64,000 nucleotides of DNA, from contig NZ_VIJZ01000001.1 of NCBI RefSeq assembly GCF_006874425.1, positions 372,001 through 436,000 of the forward strand, in the 5' to 3' direction. Origin of the DNA: Paenibacillus ottowii (lineage in GTDB: Bacteria; Bacillota; Bacilli; Paenibacillales; Paenibacillaceae). The notes beneath the pieces are model-generated. The model saw nothing but the letters and a program-made list of their open reading frames with translations. It had not been told where the DNA came from and ran no database searches. The position numbers and the translations under genes are program-made. Numbering within the stretch: the stretch's first letter is position 1; the number at the start of each line of letters is the position of its first letter. Below are positions 45,618 through 56,789 of the stretch, in pieces.

Positions 45618-46454
45618 ATGCAAAGAGAGCATACAGATGTAAATGAAAAGCCGCGTGAGCGGTTTTTGGCGTTAGATACAGCGACGACCGTAATGGCGGC
45701 CGCCCTGATGAACGGAAAAGAGCTGCTGGGAGAAAGTAACGTTTTGGGTGAACGCAATCACTCGGTGCATGTCATTACCGAGCTGGAACGGCTCTTGAGC
45801 GAAGCAGGACTGACACGCAACGATGTGGACGGCCTTGCCGTAGGTGTTGGACCGGGATCTTACACCGGTATCCGAATTGCGGTGACAGCAGCCAAAACAT
45901 TAGCTTGGGCCTGGGGGGTTCCGGTGACTTCCATTTCCACTTTGCAGGCTTTGGCATGGGGTGGATGGATCCGTGGTATCGAGCTGAAAGGGCAAGAAGG
46001 TAAACCTGAGTCTGTGCATAACGGCTCGTCTGGGGCGCAGGCAGCAGACTGGATTGTGCCTGTGCTGGATGCGCGCCGTGGTCAGGTGTACACGGGACTG
46101 TTCGCCGCGAATACTGTTAACGATATCGGCAGCCCGCAGCGGTTAGAGCCGGATGCCATCCGGTTGATGACTGCATGGACGGATGACCTGCTGCAACGTT
46201 TGGAGGCATTGCCTGCCGAAGAACGTCCTGCGGTTATTTGGCTCGTAGGTGAAACGGCGATTCACGCCGAAACTGCGGAGCGCTTACGTGCATGGAGCGA
46301 GCTTCGTATTGTACCTTATGAGCTGGAAGGAAAATGGGTTGGCCGCCTTGGGGCGGATAAGCTGCTTCGTCAGGAACATGACGAGCTACATACGCTGGTT
46401 CCGAATTATACCCAGCTGGCGGAGGCGGAAGCCAATCTGCTTCGTCAGCGCTGA
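45618..46454 (+). CDS. tsaB: tRNA t6A37 biosynthesis protein TsaB
   Basis: Scaffold paralogue of TsaD in the t6A complex. 278 residues: FLALDTATTVMAAALMNGK, ERNHSVHVITELERLL, GLAVGVGPGSYTGIRIAVTAAKTLA. It lacks the metal-binding HxxxH of TsaD, as expected. A segment near 120-140 (GQEGKPESVHNGSSGAQ) looks like a lineage insertion. Confidence 0.95.
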   Translation: MQREHTDVNEKPRERFLALDTATTVMAAALMNGKELLGESNVLGERNHSVHVITELERLLSEAGLTRNDVDGLAVGVGPGSYTGIRIAVTAAKTLAWAWGVPVTSISTLQALAWGGWIRGIELKGQEGKPESVHNGSSGAQAADWIVPVLDARRGQVYTGLFAANTVNDIGSPQRLEPDAIRLMTAWTDDLLQRLEALPAEERPAVIWLVGETAIHAETAERLRAWSELRIVPYELEGKWVGRLGADKLLRQEHDELHTLVPNYTQLAEAEANLLRQR

Positions 46455-46470
46455 AGAGGCGGTGAACAAC

Positions 46471-46986
46471 ATGGCAAAGAACATACAGCGGGAAGAGAAG
46501 ATTGAGTTTCGTTTAATGCAACTGGATGACATCCCCGATGTGCTGGAGATTGAGCATGAAGCGTTCACGTTGCCGTGGACGGAGGAAGCCTTCCGCAATG
46601 AGCTGACGATGAATCATTTTGCTAAATATATGATTATGGAACTTAATGGACGAGCCATTGGTTACGCAGGTATGTGGACGATTATGGATGAGGCCCATAT
46701 TACGAATATTGCAGTTCGCGAGGCATATCGCGGACGCAAGTTTGGAGACAAGCTGTTGGATGAGCTGATGCAGACCGCCTCTTATTTAGGGATGGAGCGT
46801 ATGACTCTGGAGGTACGGGTAACGAACCGAATCGCGCAAGGCTTGTATGAGAAAAAGGGCTTTAAGCCCGCAGGTGTGCGCAAAGGCTATTATTCGGATA
46901 ATAACGAGGATGCTGTGATCATGTGGGCGGATCTTCCCGCACACGGGGCATCCGGTGAACAGGAAGGAAGCGTGCAGGAGCAATGA
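46471..46986 (+). CDS. rimI: Ribosomal protein S18-alanine N-acetyltransferase
   Basis: GNAT acetyltransferase, 171 residues. [20 protein letters not shown] start, [20 protein letters not shown] acetyl-CoA loop (Q/RxxGxG/A type) and [23 protein letters not shown] 46471 follows GAGGCGGTG; the longer frame reaches into tsaB. Its stop overlaps the tsaD start (ATGA). In Firmicutes this gene is commonly inside the t6A cluster. Confidence 0.92.
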   Translation: MAKNIQREEKIEFRLMQLDDIPDVLEIEHEAFTLPWTEEAFRNELTMNHFAKYMIMELNGRAIGYAGMWTIMDEAHITNIAVREAYRGRKFGDKLLDELMQTASYLGMERMTLEVRVTNRIAQGLYEKKGFKPAGVRKGYYSDNNEDAVIMWADLPAHGASGEQEGSVQEQ

Positions 46987-48047
46987 CGCAAGCGGAAAAA
47001 ACAGGTACAGGCTCTGCCAGCGGTGAGCCTTGCTATATACTGGCAGTGGAAACGAGTTGTGATGAAACGGCTGTGTCCGTCGTGAAAAACGGCACAGAGG
47101 TGCTTTCGAATCTGATTTCCAGTCAGATTGAAACACACAAAGCTTTTGGCGGGGTTGTGCCAGAGGTAGCATCACGCAAACATGTGGAAAGTATTACTTA
47201 TATGCTGGACGAGGCTATGCAAACATCGGGAATCAGTCCCCGCGAGATTTCAGCAGTTGCGGTGACACAAGGACCAGGACTGGTTGGCGCATTGCTGGTT
47301 GGAATTGTGGCCGCCAAGAGTGCGGCAATGGCGTTCGGCAAGCCGCTAATCGGAACGCATCATATTGCGGGACATATTTATGCGAATCAGTTGGAGCATG
47401 ATATTGTATATCCGTGCATTGCTCTCGTGGTGTCAGGAGGGCATACTGAGCTGGTACTGATGGAGTCCGAGGGTCATTTTCAGCTTATTGGTCGTACAAG
47501 GGATGATGCGGTTGGAGAAGCCTACGATAAAGTAGCGCGAGCCATCGGATTTCCGTATCCTGGCGGTCCGCATGTGGATCGTGTAGCCCATGAATCGAAG
47601 GAAGTGGTTACCTTGCCGCGTGCATGGCTGGAGCCGGATTCTTATGATTTTAGCTTCAGCGGCTTGAAGTCTGCAGTGCTGAATGTAATTAACCAGACGA
47701 AAATGCGCGGAGAGACCGTTCATGCGGGGGCGATTGCAAGAGGTTTTCAAGAGTCGGTCGTAGAGGTGCTGGTGGAAAAAGCGATTCGCGCTATGCGTGA
47801 ATACGGTGTGAAGCAGCTGCTGCTTTGCGGCGGTGTTGCTGCTAATCGTGGATTGCGTACAGCATTGCGGGAGCGCTGCGAGCGTGAAGGCATCGAACTG
47901 CTTATACCGTCCATGAAATACTGTACAGATAATGCAGCGATGATCGGTGCCGCAGCATACGCCAAGTGGAAGCGTGGAGAATTCACCTCATTGGACATGA
48001 AAGCTGACCCAGGGCTGTCTCTGGAAGAGTGGTCTGTTCAAACTTAA
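46983..48047 (+). CDS. tsaD: tRNA N6-adenosine threonylcarbamoyltransferase TsaD
   Basis: Catalytic subunit of t6A formation. 354 residues: [19 protein letters not shown], metal ligands in [13 protein letters not shown] (HxxxH), [31 protein letters not shown] and [14 protein letters not shown], then the final Asp in [11 protein letters not shown]. Ends the operon with a terminator at 48055. Confidence 0.96.
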   Translation: MTQAEKTGTGSASGEPCYILAVETSCDETAVSVVKNGTEVLSNLISSQIETHKAFGGVVPEVASRKHVESITYMLDEAMQTSGISPREISAVAVTQGPGLVGALLVGIVAAKSAAMAFGKPLIGTHHIAGHIYANQLEHDIVYPCIALVVSGGHTELVLMESEGHFQLIGRTRDDAVGEAYDKVARAIGFPYPGGPHVDRVAHESKEVVTLPRAWLEPDSYDFSFSGLKSAVLNVINQTKMRGETVHAGAIARGFQESVVEVLVEKAIRAMREYGVKQLLLCGGVAANRGLRTALRERCEREGIELLIPSMKYCTDNAAMIGAAAYAKWKRGEFTSLDMKADPGLSLEEWSVQT

Positions 48048-48054
48048 TAGGAAG

Positions 48055-48087
48055 GACACGACACGTCTTAAGGGTCGTGTCTTTTTT
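48055..48087 (+). terminator. Terminator of the tsa operon
   Basis: GACACGAC (48055-48062) and GTCGTGTC (48074-48081) followed by TTTTTT. Confidence 0.93.
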
Positions 48088-48267
48088 GTTTCGTGCTATA
48101 CATATATAAAAAAAATTTCAAGAGGATAAAATACAGGAGTTTGAGCGCAGGAATGCCAGTATTTTATTTCCTCGCATGATTCGTCACAATTGTTTACGAT
48201 TTTTCATGATCCAGCAAAAAAATATGAAAATTTTATACTGCCCGAATAATGATGTGATTTGTCAAGT

Positions 48268-48515
48268 TGTGAACAAAGTTATCCACATATACCGTACGAA
48301 ATGTGAATAATTAAGCTGAAAGCAAGCAGGCTAAGACTTTTAGGAGATAGCCGAATGGGGGATATATCATAGCTAGAGTGAATGTGAAATCTGTGGATAA
48401 TGTGGATAAGATGGTGGATAAATTTGGTTTTCATTTGAAGTTGGCGTTTTATCAATAAAAAAATGGCCCAAAAGGCCATTTTTCAATATCGTTCATGCAC
48501 AAAAGCTGTGGATAT
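48268..48515. promoter_or_regulatory. DnaA-box cluster between tsaD and the ABC-F gene
   Basis: Exact TTATCCACA at 48279-48287 (+) and at 48392-48400 and 48401-48409 (- strand, back to back). TTATTCACA at 48302-48310 (-). One-mismatch boxes lie at 48413-48421 (GGTGGATAA), 48507-48515 (TGTGGATAT) and a weaker one at 48268-48276. As I recall, B. subtilis has a mapped DnaA-binding region in the same gcp-ydiF (tsaD/ABC-F) gap, which modulates initiation. Confidence 0.7.
48456..48483 (-). terminator. Terminator of the ABC-F gene (bidirectional)
   Basis: AAAAATGGCC-CAAAA-GGCCATTTTT is a perfect 10-bp stem with T-tracts in both directions. It lies about 100 bp past the end of the leftward ABC-F gene. 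The gap 48088-48582 has no gene; besides the DnaA boxes it has an imperfect hairpin at 48122-48173. Confidence 0.85.
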
Positions 48516-48582
48516 TCTTGTGTACAAAAAATAGAAGAGGAAAATGTGAAATTTTTATGGCTAGGATGTTATGCAGCAGCTT

Positions 48583-50547
48583 TTATGCCTCAAGCAGTTC
48601 CTCCCAGGATGCATAGGTTTTGGTCAATTCCTGTTTATGGGTGTCGAGTTCTGCCTGAATACTCTGAAGCGCCGTGTAATCCTGATAAATCTCAGGCAAA
48701 GTCATTTGTTCCTCTAAGCCTGCAATTTGTTCTTCCAGCGTTTTGATCTTGTTTTCCAATGCCTCCAGCTTGCGTTGACGGCTGCGTTCCTCGCTTTTGG
48801 CTTGTTTGTCTGCCGCATAGGTGGCCGCACGTGATTTGGGGGTGATCTCGTCTGTTGCTGATGCAGAGGAAGACGATGTTTTGCCACGACTGCTCTGACT
48901 TGCTTCGAGAGCTTCCTGCGCTATTTCTTCCAGCTCTTGTTTTTTGGCTACATAGTCATCATAATTCCCCAGGAAATGTTCTATTCCTTCAGGATGAAGC
49001 TCGATAACACGCTCAGCCATTTTGTTAAGGAAATAACGGTCATGGGAGATGAACAGCAGTGTACCGTCATAGTCCATCAACGCCGCTTCCAGCACTTCTT
49101 TGCTAAACAGATCGAGATGGTTTGTAGGCTCATCGAGAATTAATACGTTGGCTTCACGCAGCATTAGTTTGGCCAGGGATACGCGGGCTTTTTCTCCTCC
49201 GCTTAATGAAGCTATCTTTTTCAGTACATCGTCACCGCTAAACAGGAAATTACCCAGCACTGTCCGAATCCGTGCTTCTTCCATATGAGGGTACTCACTC
49301 CACAACTCCTCCAGTACGGTATTGGCGGGGTTCAGGTTTGTCTGCTCCTGGTCATATAAGCCGATTTTGATTTTTGTCCCCCAATGGATAGACCCGGCAG
49401 CCGGTTTAAGTGAGCCGGTCAGGCATTTAAGCAGCGTCGATTTACCGATCCCGTTCGGACCAATCAATGCCACCGTATCTCCTCGCTTTAAGTCAAAGGA
49501 GGCATGCTGGAATAAAGGCTTTTTGCCCTCATACGCTACGGAAAGATCGCGCACCTCTAATACTTCTTTACCCGACATATAGGCGGTTTCAAAAGAAAAA
49601 TGGGCTTTTTTCAAATCGCCCATAGGTCGATCCATGCGATCCATTTTATCTAGCTGCTTGCGGCGGCTCTGGGCACGTTTGGTTGTAGAGGCTCGCACGA
49701 TATTGCGCTGTATAAATGCCTCCATACGGGCGATTTCTTCTTGTTGCTTTTCGTAATGCTTGAGATTTGTTTCGTACTCGGCAGCCTTTAGTTCCATATA
49801 GCGGCTGTAGTTGCCTGTATAGCGGGTGGAGCGATGGCGTTCGATTTCAACAATCGTTGTCACCAGTCGATCCAAAAAATATCGGTCATGTGATACGACC
49901 AGCAGTGAGCCGGAGTAGCCGCGCAAATAGTCTTCCAGCCAGGTCAGTGTCTGAATATCCAGATAGTTGGTAGGCTCATCGAGCATAAGCACATCTGGAG
50001 CGAGCAGCAGGATGCGTGCTAGCGCAAGCCTGGTTTTTTGACCTCCGCTCAGGGTGACTACAGGCGTCTCGGGTGCAAATGAACCAAAGCCCATGCCGTG
50101 CAGCACACTGCGAATACGGGTCTCCATTTCGTAACCGCCGTGATCCTTGAACCAGTCTGAGCGTCGTGCATAGCGTTCGAGCAGATCGGCATAACGCTTT
50201 TCGTTCTGCGCATTGGCCGGTTCGGCGATTTCCTGCTCCATTTGCCGAAGCTCTCGTTCTGCATCAATCAGCGGTGCGAACACCAGCATCATTTCATCCC
50301 AGATCGAGCGGTCAGAATCCAAACCGCTGTTTTGCGCCAAATAACCGATGCTGGTTTCCTTTGCCTTAAAGATTTGTCCACTGTCATACGATATTTCACC
50401 AGCAATGATTTTGAGCAGGGTCGATTTGCCTGCACCGTTCACACCTACTAGTCCAATACGTTCACGTTCCAATATTTGAAGGTTAATCCCGTCCAGAACG
50501 GGTTCAATTCCATAGGATTTCGTAATTCCGGTTACTTGCAATAGCAT
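48583..50547 (-). CDS. ABC-F family ATPase (YdiF/Uup-like)
   Basis: Ribosome-associated ABC-F protein with two ABC domains and no membrane segments. 654 residues: Walker A GVNGAGKSTLLKIIAG and GPNGIGKSTLLKCLTG, two signatures (VTLSGGQKTRLALARI; ASLSGGEKARVSLAKL), two Walker B sites, the inter-domain linker rich in Arg/Lys (RASTTKRAQSRRKQLDKMDR) and a C-terminal coiled coil (KLEALENKIKTLEEQIAGLE). ATG 50547 (MLLQVTGITKSYG) is chosen over longer frames because GGAGG sits 12 nt upstream. Probably a translation factor; antibiotic protection not implied. Confidence 0.93.
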   Translation of the reverse strand: MLLQVTGITKSYGIEPVLDGINLQILERERIGLVGVNGAGKSTLLKIIAGEISYDSGQIFKAKETSIGYLAQNSGLDSDRSIWDEMMLVFAPLIDAERELRQMEQEIAEPANAQNEKRYADLLERYARRSDWFKDHGGYEMETRIRSVLHGMGFGSFAPETPVVTLSGGQKTRLALARILLLAPDVLMLDEPTNYLDIQTLTWLEDYLRGYSGSLLVVSHDRYFLDRLVTTIVEIERHRSTRYTGNYSRYMELKAAEYETNLKHYEKQQEEIARMEAFIQRNIVRASTTKRAQSRRKQLDKMDRMDRPMGDLKKAHFSFETAYMSGKEVLEVRDLSVAYEGKKPLFQHASFDLKRGDTVALIGPNGIGKSTLLKCLTGSLKPAAGSIHWGTKIKIGLYDQEQTNLNPANTVLEELWSEYPHMEEARIRTVLGNFLFSGDDVLKKIASLSGGEKARVSLAKLMLREANVLILDEPTNHLDLFSKEVLEAALMDYDGTLLFISHDRYFLNKMAERVIELHPEGIEHFLGNYDDYVAKKQELEEIAQEALEASQSSRGKTSSSSASATDEITPKSRAATYAADKQAKSEERSRQRKLEALENKIKTLEEQIAGLEEQMTLPEIYQDYTALQSIQAELDTHKQELTKTYASWEELLEA

Positions 50548-50815
50548 AGCGTATCGTTCCTCCATTACAATTTGCACAGTTCTGCCTGCCTTTTTCGCAG
50601 GTACCTTCCTTCCAGTTTACATGAAATTACCCACTATTGCACTGCTTTCACTCCCCAAACCCTTGAGCCTCGTGTAGTCAATTTGTATAAACAATGATAA
50701 ACTTAAACGAGAAGTGAAAAAGAATGAAAAAAACTTGCAACGTACAGCACTTACTGACAAATGAACAATTGTAACGTTTGGATGATTATCGACGATTGTG
50801 CGGGAGGGCGGATAT

Positions 50816-51463
50816 GTGGATGTCTGTAATGTGAAGAACGCGCTGCGTGTACAGCAACGGGAAGCGCGTGACTCCATGGACCCGCTGACAAGGCAGAAGG
50901 CATCGGCTGTGGCCTGTCGGCATGCAATCGAGGCATGGGAGCAGCTTAGAATAGACAGAAATGGGGATAAGCTAACCTTATTTAGTTATCTCTCTTTTGG
51001 CAGCGAGATTTCGACGACTCCCCTCATTGAGCATTGCTGGTCACAGGGAGATCGTGTCCTGGCCCCGAGAGTGGATTCGGTAAGCCGAACCATGGAGCTG
51101 AGGGAGATGGATGAGTACGGAAATATGGTGCCCGGCGTATGGAACATCCCTGAGCCTGCATTGACATGCAAGGAATGGTTGCCTGAAATGTGGACGGGAA
51201 TCGACTGGGTGGTTGTCCCCGGCTTGGCCTTTGATCGTCATGGAGGCAGGATCGGCTATGGCGGGGGTTACTATGATCGCTTTACCGCACAGGTAGAGGC
51301 AGAGAAGCGTAATAACGGTTCCGTAGGTCCACTGTATGTCTCGCTGCTGCTACCGGGACAATTGTTAGCACAAGTACCCATGGAGCCAGGAGATTTGCGA
51401 GTGGACGTGCTGTTTACACCGGAAGGACGCTTCGATTGTGATCATGGCAAAATCGACAAATGA
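50816..51463 (+). CDS. 5-formyltetrahydrofolate cyclo-ligase
   Basis: Converts 5-formyl-THF to 5,10-methenyl-THF with ATP. 215 residues: KNALRVQQREARDSMDPLTR at the N-terminus, LFSYLSFGSEISTTPLIEHC, WVVVPGLAFDRHGGRIGYGG (GGRIGYGGGYYDRF, the family signature) and the phosphate-binding loop. GTG 50816 follows GGGAGGG by 7 nt. Divergent from the ABC-F gene. Confidence 0.94.
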   Translation: MDVCNVKNALRVQQREARDSMDPLTRQKASAVACRHAIEAWEQLRIDRNGDKLTLFSYLSFGSEISTTPLIEHCWSQGDRVLAPRVDSVSRTMELREMDEYGNMVPGVWNIPEPALTCKEWLPEMWTGIDWVVVPGLAFDRHGGRIGYGGGYYDRFTAQVEAEKRNNGSVGPLYVSLLLPGQLLAQVPMEPGDLRVDVLFTPEGRFDCDHGKIDK

Positions 51464-51508
51464 TGAATGAAGTAAAGTTGGGTATGTGAAAGGAGCTGTG
51501 AGGGAGTC

Positions 51509-51997
51509 GTGGATTCCTTTACTCATTTTAACGAACAGGGACGAGCTCGTATGGTAGATATTTCGGGCAAAACGTCTACGGTTCGTACGGCAGTCGCCGT
51601 GACTCAGATTACGATGGATCCGGCTACATTGACGGCTGTAAAAGAAGGAAGAATTGGCAAGGGTGATGTTCTTGCCGTAGCCCAGGTCGCAGGGATTCAA
51701 GGTGCGAAAAAAACGTCAGACTGGATACCGATGTGTCATCCGCTGGCGCTGACAGGCGTGAACATTACTTTTTCCGATAATGGACATGATGTGCTTCATA
51801 TTGAAGTTGAAGTGAAGACCGAGGGTAAGACAGGTGTAGAAATGGAAGCTTTGACAGCGGCTTCAGCCGCAGCGTTAACCGTGTATGATATGTGCAAGGC
51901 GCTGCAAAAAGATATGATCATCGGCCCTACCATGCTGCAATCCAAAACGGGTGGCAAGCATGGGGATTTTCAAAGGGAGGACCACCAGAAACCTTGA
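51509..51997 (+). CDS. moaC: Cyclic pyranopterin monophosphate synthase
   Basis: Second step of molybdenum cofactor synthesis. 162 residues: [76 protein letters not shown] and the KxGGKxGDF end, matching the family along its length. GTG start preceded by GAGGGAG. Confidence 0.95.
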   Translation: MDSFTHFNEQGRARMVDISGKTSTVRTAVAVTQITMDPATLTAVKEGRIGKGDVLAVAQVAGIQGAKKTSDWIPMCHPLALTGVNITFSDNGHDVLHIEVEVKTEGKTGVEMEALTAASAAALTVYDMCKALQKDMIIGPTMLQSKTGGKHGDFQREDHQKP

Positions 51998-52110
51998 CAT
52001 AGACAACATTGTCGCCGAGAGGGTACTGTGATGTGATGGAGGATGCAGCGCGGCTGTTTCTGATTTTCAGAAGAGAAAGTATTCTTTCATGATAGGAGAA
52101 GGGTGATCTT

Positions 52111-52593
52111 ATGGTGTGGAAAACGGCGATCCTAACAGCCAGTGATAAAGGGGCAAGGGGAGAGCGTGAGGATACAAGCGCACAGGTCATCCGGGAACTC
52201 GTCGAAGAAGAACTGGGCGGAGAGATTGTGGAATACCGGATCGTTCCCGATGAACCGGATGAGATTATTGCGGCTTTGATCGAAATGACCGATTATTTTC
52301 ATGCAGACTTGGTGCTAACTACGGGCGGAACCGAACTGGCGATTCGTGATGTGACACCTGAGGCGACCAGACGGGTCGTGGAACGGGAAGTGCCAGGTAT
52401 GGCGGAAGCCATGAGAATGATCGTGATGCAGAAAAATCCGGCGGCCATGCTATTTCGTGGAATCGTGGGGATACGCGGACGTACGCTGATTGTCAATTTG
52501 CCAGGAACGCCAAAAGGCGTACATGAAAATTTGGCAGCGATTATGGATCAACTCCCGGAAGCATTGCTTATGGTGACAGGTCAGTTCCGGTAG
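52111..52593 (+). CDS. moaB: MogA/MoaB-type molybdopterin adenylyltransferase family protein
   Basis: 160 residues: AILTASDKGARGEREDTSAQ, VLTTGGTELAIRDVTPEATR (the TTGGTG-like MPT-binding motif, here TTGGTE), NLPGTPKGVHENLAAIMDQL. AGGAGAAGGG precedes the ATG. It follows moaC by 113 bp and precedes the Tat genes, which export cofactor-loaded enzymes. Whether it is adenylyltransferase-active or the MoaB variant is not settled by sequence. Confidence 0.9.
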   Translation: MVWKTAILTASDKGARGEREDTSAQVIRELVEEELGGEIVEYRIVPDEPDEIIAALIEMTDYFHADLVLTTGGTELAIRDVTPEATRRVVEREVPGMAEAMRMIVMQKNPAAMLFRGIVGIRGRTLIVNLPGTPKGVHENLAAIMDQLPEALLMVTGQFR

Positions 52594-52695
52594 AAGGCAG
52601 CCCATGTGTGTGGTATGATACCTGTAAGAATTTTAAGGCCGTATACGGACAGAGGTTTTTCATTTTGTTCGTCAATATAAGGAGGATTACTACAC

Positions 52696-52947
52696 ATGCC
52701 CAATATTGGAGCACCGGGTTATATTTTGTTAATTATTCTGGCGCTGCTGCTCTTTGGTCCGAACAAGCTGCCTGAGCTGGGCCGAGCTGTAGGGCGTACA
52801 TTCCGTGAATTTAAAAACGGGGCACGCGATATTTTATCTGAAGATGAACGGACTGAGCGTAAAGAAAGCAAAGATAGTGTGGTCCAAGCATCACAGACGA
52901 CGTCTTCAGAAGTTCAACCTCAGCCCGAGGATAAACGCTTGTCATAG
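52696..52947 (+). CDS. tatA: Twin-arginine translocase subunit TatA
   Basis: 83 residues: one TM (GYILLIILALLLFGPNKLPE) with the FGPxKLPELG hinge, an amphipathic helix (RAVGRTFREFKNGARDIL) and a charged tail. AAGGAGG precedes the ATG. Paired with tatC downstream as in Bacillus TatAyCy-type systems. Confidence 0.95.
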   Translation: MPNIGAPGYILLIILALLLFGPNKLPELGRAVGRTFREFKNGARDILSEDERTERKESKDSVVQASQTTSSEVQPQPEDKRLS

Positions 52948-53053
52948 ATTTAGTTATTTATTATTGCTGTTTGTATAACGAACATGAGCCTCTTCTTCAG
53001 TGAAGGGCTTTATTTTTTAGGAGGCGCTGCTGCGTCCCGTTCAGAAAGGAGGA

Positions 53054-53824
53054 ATGGACTTGTCCCCACCAGAGCATGAAATGCCGCTAATGGAACATCT
53101 GGGTGAGCTTCGTCGCAGAATAATTTATGTGCTGATTGTATTTGTATTGGCATTGGTTGGTGGCTTGTTCGCGGCGGGTTCTGTCTATGACTGGCTTATT
53201 CGATCCGGTTCGGCGCAAGCTTTTCAGTTAAACGCATTTTCCTTTTGGGACGGGATTGGTATCTACATGAAGATCGCCATGATCATTGGCATTGCAGTGG
53301 CGTTGCCGTTTGCCTGCTACCAATTGTGGAAGTTTGTCAGCCCGGGATTAAGGCCGCAAGAACGGAGTGCAACTTTGCGATATGTGCCTTATGTGCTGCT
53401 TTTGTTTATGATTGGCGCTGCTTTTGCTTATTTCATTATTTTCCCGATGGCGATTCAGTTCACATCGTCCGTCACCAAAAGCATGGGGTTGCAGGAAACG
53501 TACGGTATTGCACAATATTTCACCTTTATGTTTAACATTGTGCTGCCTGTAGCGCTGCTGTTTGAACTCCCCCTGCTGATTATGTTTCTGACAGGGATTC
53601 GTGTACTCACCCCGATGAGGCTTCGCAAGTGGCGGAAGATCTCTTATTTCCTGCTTGTTTTTGTCGCTGTTGTGATCACTCCGCCGGATTTTATATCCGA
53701 TTTTTTGGTGGCGATTCCGTTGTTGGTGCTGTATGAAGCGAGTGTATATCTGTCATCGGTCGTGTACCGTAGACAACTGCGTGCACAGGAAGAACGGGAA
53801 GCCCAATTGCGTAATTTTTCTTAA
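53054..53824 (+). CDS. tatC: Twin-arginine translocase subunit TatC
   Basis: 256 residues, six TMs. PLMEHLGELRRRIIYVLIVF at the N-terminus, PFACYQLWKFVSPGLRPQER, and VAVVITPPDFISDFLVAIPL near the C-terminus are family hallmarks. AAAGGAGG precedes the ATG. Confidence 0.95.
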   Translation: MDLSPPEHEMPLMEHLGELRRRIIYVLIVFVLALVGGLFAAGSVYDWLIRSGSAQAFQLNAFSFWDGIGIYMKIAMIIGIAVALPFACYQLWKFVSPGLRPQERSATLRYVPYVLLLFMIGAAFAYFIIFPMAIQFTSSVTKSMGLQETYGIAQYFTFMFNIVLPVALLFELPLLIMFLTGIRVLTPMRLRKWRKISYFLLVFVAVVITPPDFISDFLVAIPLLVLYEASVYLSSVVYRRQLRAQEEREAQLRNFS

Positions 53825-53845
53825 ATCTATCAGCATAGCTGTCTT

Positions 53846-53884
53846 AAAAAATAACCATTAGCCTTGAGTTAACGGTTATTTTTA
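53846..53884 (+). terminator. Terminator after tatC
   Basis: AAAAATAACC and GGTTATTTTT arms, 22 bp past the tatC stop. Confidence 0.85.
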
Positions 53885-53948
53885 GGATAGGTAGATATAA
53901 TCAAGAATGGCTGTCCATAAAAATTCCCATAAAAAATACATTAGGGAC

Positions 53949-54015
53949 TTGAAATTCAATCTCAAGTTGAGTATCATAAAGTTGGTTGTTAGCACTGACG
54001 ACTGTTGAGTGCTAA
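53949..54015 (+). promoter_or_regulatory. groESL sigma-A promoter with CIRCE operator
   Basis: TTGAAA (53949-53954), 17 nt, TATCAT (53972-53977). The HrcA-binding CIRCE element TTAGCACTG-N9-GAGTGCTAA spans 53989-54015 in the transcribed leader; one arm base differs from the perfect TTAGCACTC. Implies HrcA-controlled heat induction. Confidence 0.95.
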
Positions 54016-54073
54016 TACATACAACATAACAACCAAATTACAGGATAAACACTTAATAAGGAGGCTATTTTTC

Positions 54074-54355
54074 ATGATCAAACCTTTGGGTGAACGCGTA
54101 TTGGTGGAAGCAATTGAGCAAGAAACAACGACTTCCTTCGGAATCGTACTTCCTGACTCTGCCAAGGAAAAGCCGCAAGAAGGCAAAATTATCGCGGTTG
54201 GCGCAGGCGCATTGAAAGACGGTGCCCGTATTCCTCTGGAAGTAAAAGAAGGCGACCGTGTTATTTTCTCCAAATACGCTGGAACGGAAATCAAATATGA
54301 AGGTAAAGAATATTTGATTATGAAAGAAAGCGATATCCACGCGATCATCGGTTAA
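54074..54355 (+). CDS. groES: Co-chaperonin GroES
   Basis: 93 residues forming the heptameric lid on Gro[22 protein letters not shown], the mobile-loop region [17 protein letters not shown] and [26 protein letters not shown] precedes ATG 54074. Followed by groEL. Confidence 0.97.
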   Translation: MIKPLGERVLVEAIEQETTTSFGIVLPDSAKEKPQEGKIIAVGAGALKDGARIPLEVKEGDRVIFSKYAGTEIKYEGKEYLIMKESDIHAIIG

Positions 54356-54413
54356 CCGGAACCCGGACAAGACCTAAATATAGGAATTGAAACAAATCAT
54401 TCATAATCCATAG

Positions 54414-56057
<1,644 letters not shown>

Positions 56058-56066
56058 TAAAACCAA

Positions 56067-56193
56067 AAACCCTTGTTGCACCAAGGGTTTGAGGGGTTGT
56101 TATATTGATTTGTTAACGATTTGTTAACAATCAGTCTGTTTTTTAGAGGCTCTCATTAGTTCTCCGAACTTTTGAGAAGCCTCTTTGCTTTTT
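56067..56193 (+). terminator. Terminators after groEL
   Basis: AAACCCTTG/CAAGGGTTT hairpin at 56067-56090 without a T-tract, then a second stem AGAGGC-TCTCA / TGAGAAGCCTCT at 56145-56184 followed by TTGCTTTTT. Confidence 0.75.
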
Positions 56194-56261
56194 CTGGCTT
56201 AGTGCTGGTAGGGTATTTTATTGTTTTTAGGGATGCTCTTATGACAGTAAGTATATTTGGG

Positions 56262-56290
56262 TTGACAGCACATTTGGACAGCAGTATGCT
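56262..56290 (+). promoter_or_regulatory. Sigma-A promoter of the M-box leader
   Basis: TTGACA (56262-56267), exactly 17 nt, TATGCT (56285-56290). Transcription would start just before the riboswitch. Confidence 0.8.
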
Positions 56291-56306
56291 TTGTTAAGGA
56301 AATATT

Positions 56307-56474
56307 GATGTCCTCGTTAGGTGAGGCTCCTATATGAACATAAGCCACTGCCCGGAAACATCGAAAGATGCCAATGGGTATAACAGGAATTGCCGGATTA
56401 AGGCTCTTCTTAATGTGGCTAAAGAACTTTGGTTCTTTTACGTCGTATAGTGCTAAAGCTCGACTGGGGGGAAT
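56307..56474 (+). promoter_or_regulatory. M-box (ykoK) magnesium riboswitch
   Basis: Strong match to the M-box consensus: CGTTAGGTGAGGCTCCTATA (56315-56334), AAGCCACTGCCCGGAAACAT (56342-56361), GATGCCAATGGGTATAACAG, GGAATTGCCGGATTAAGG and the 3' block AGTGCTAAAGCTCGACTGGG. It is followed by an intrinsic terminator at 56511-56541, the usual expression platform, so high Mg2+ should stop transcription. The controlled gene is the DUF1003 protein at 56790. Confidence 0.93.
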
Positions 56475-56510
56475 CGGATATTTGTATGCTTTATCTTGCA
56501 TGCAGAACTG

Positions 56511-56541
56511 CGCCCTTCAGTTGAGCTGAGGGGCGTTTTTA
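56511..56541 (+). terminator. Riboswitch-controlled terminator
   Basis: CGCCCTTCAG (56511-56520) and CTGAGGGGCG (56526-56535) pair over 10 bp (one G-U) with loop TTGAG, followed by TTTTTA. Expression platform of the M-box. Confidence 0.9.
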
Positions 56542-56789
56542 TTTCAATGTGCAGGTATTGGCAATGATCTGGCTCCAGTGTGATCAGTAAAATATGGAGC
56601 CCACAACATGTTAAGGGAGAGGGGTTGAACCATTCAATGAATAGTCGAAGTTCGTCTGAACCGGATCCAGAACCAGTGAGTCTATTGGTAGTCGGGTTAA
56701 AACTAGATACCATAATTGAGTATGGTTGCTACTCCTTTCCTACGGGTTAGTATTGGACCCGACTGCCTTAAAACAAGGAGGCAGTTGAC

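Noticed and set aside
48279-48479. 66-codon leftward frame
   Set aside because: It overlaps the DnaA-box cluster; hydrophobic/His-rich translation comes from AT-rich repeats.
51990-52110. Possible molybdenum cofactor riboswitch before moaB
   Set aside because: The TTGACA there is the moaC stop region with no -10, and I could not see the Moco RNA core.
56199-56713. Two leftward frames of 100 and 86 codons
   Set aside because: They are antisense to the M-box aptamer and its leader, with no homology I recognise.
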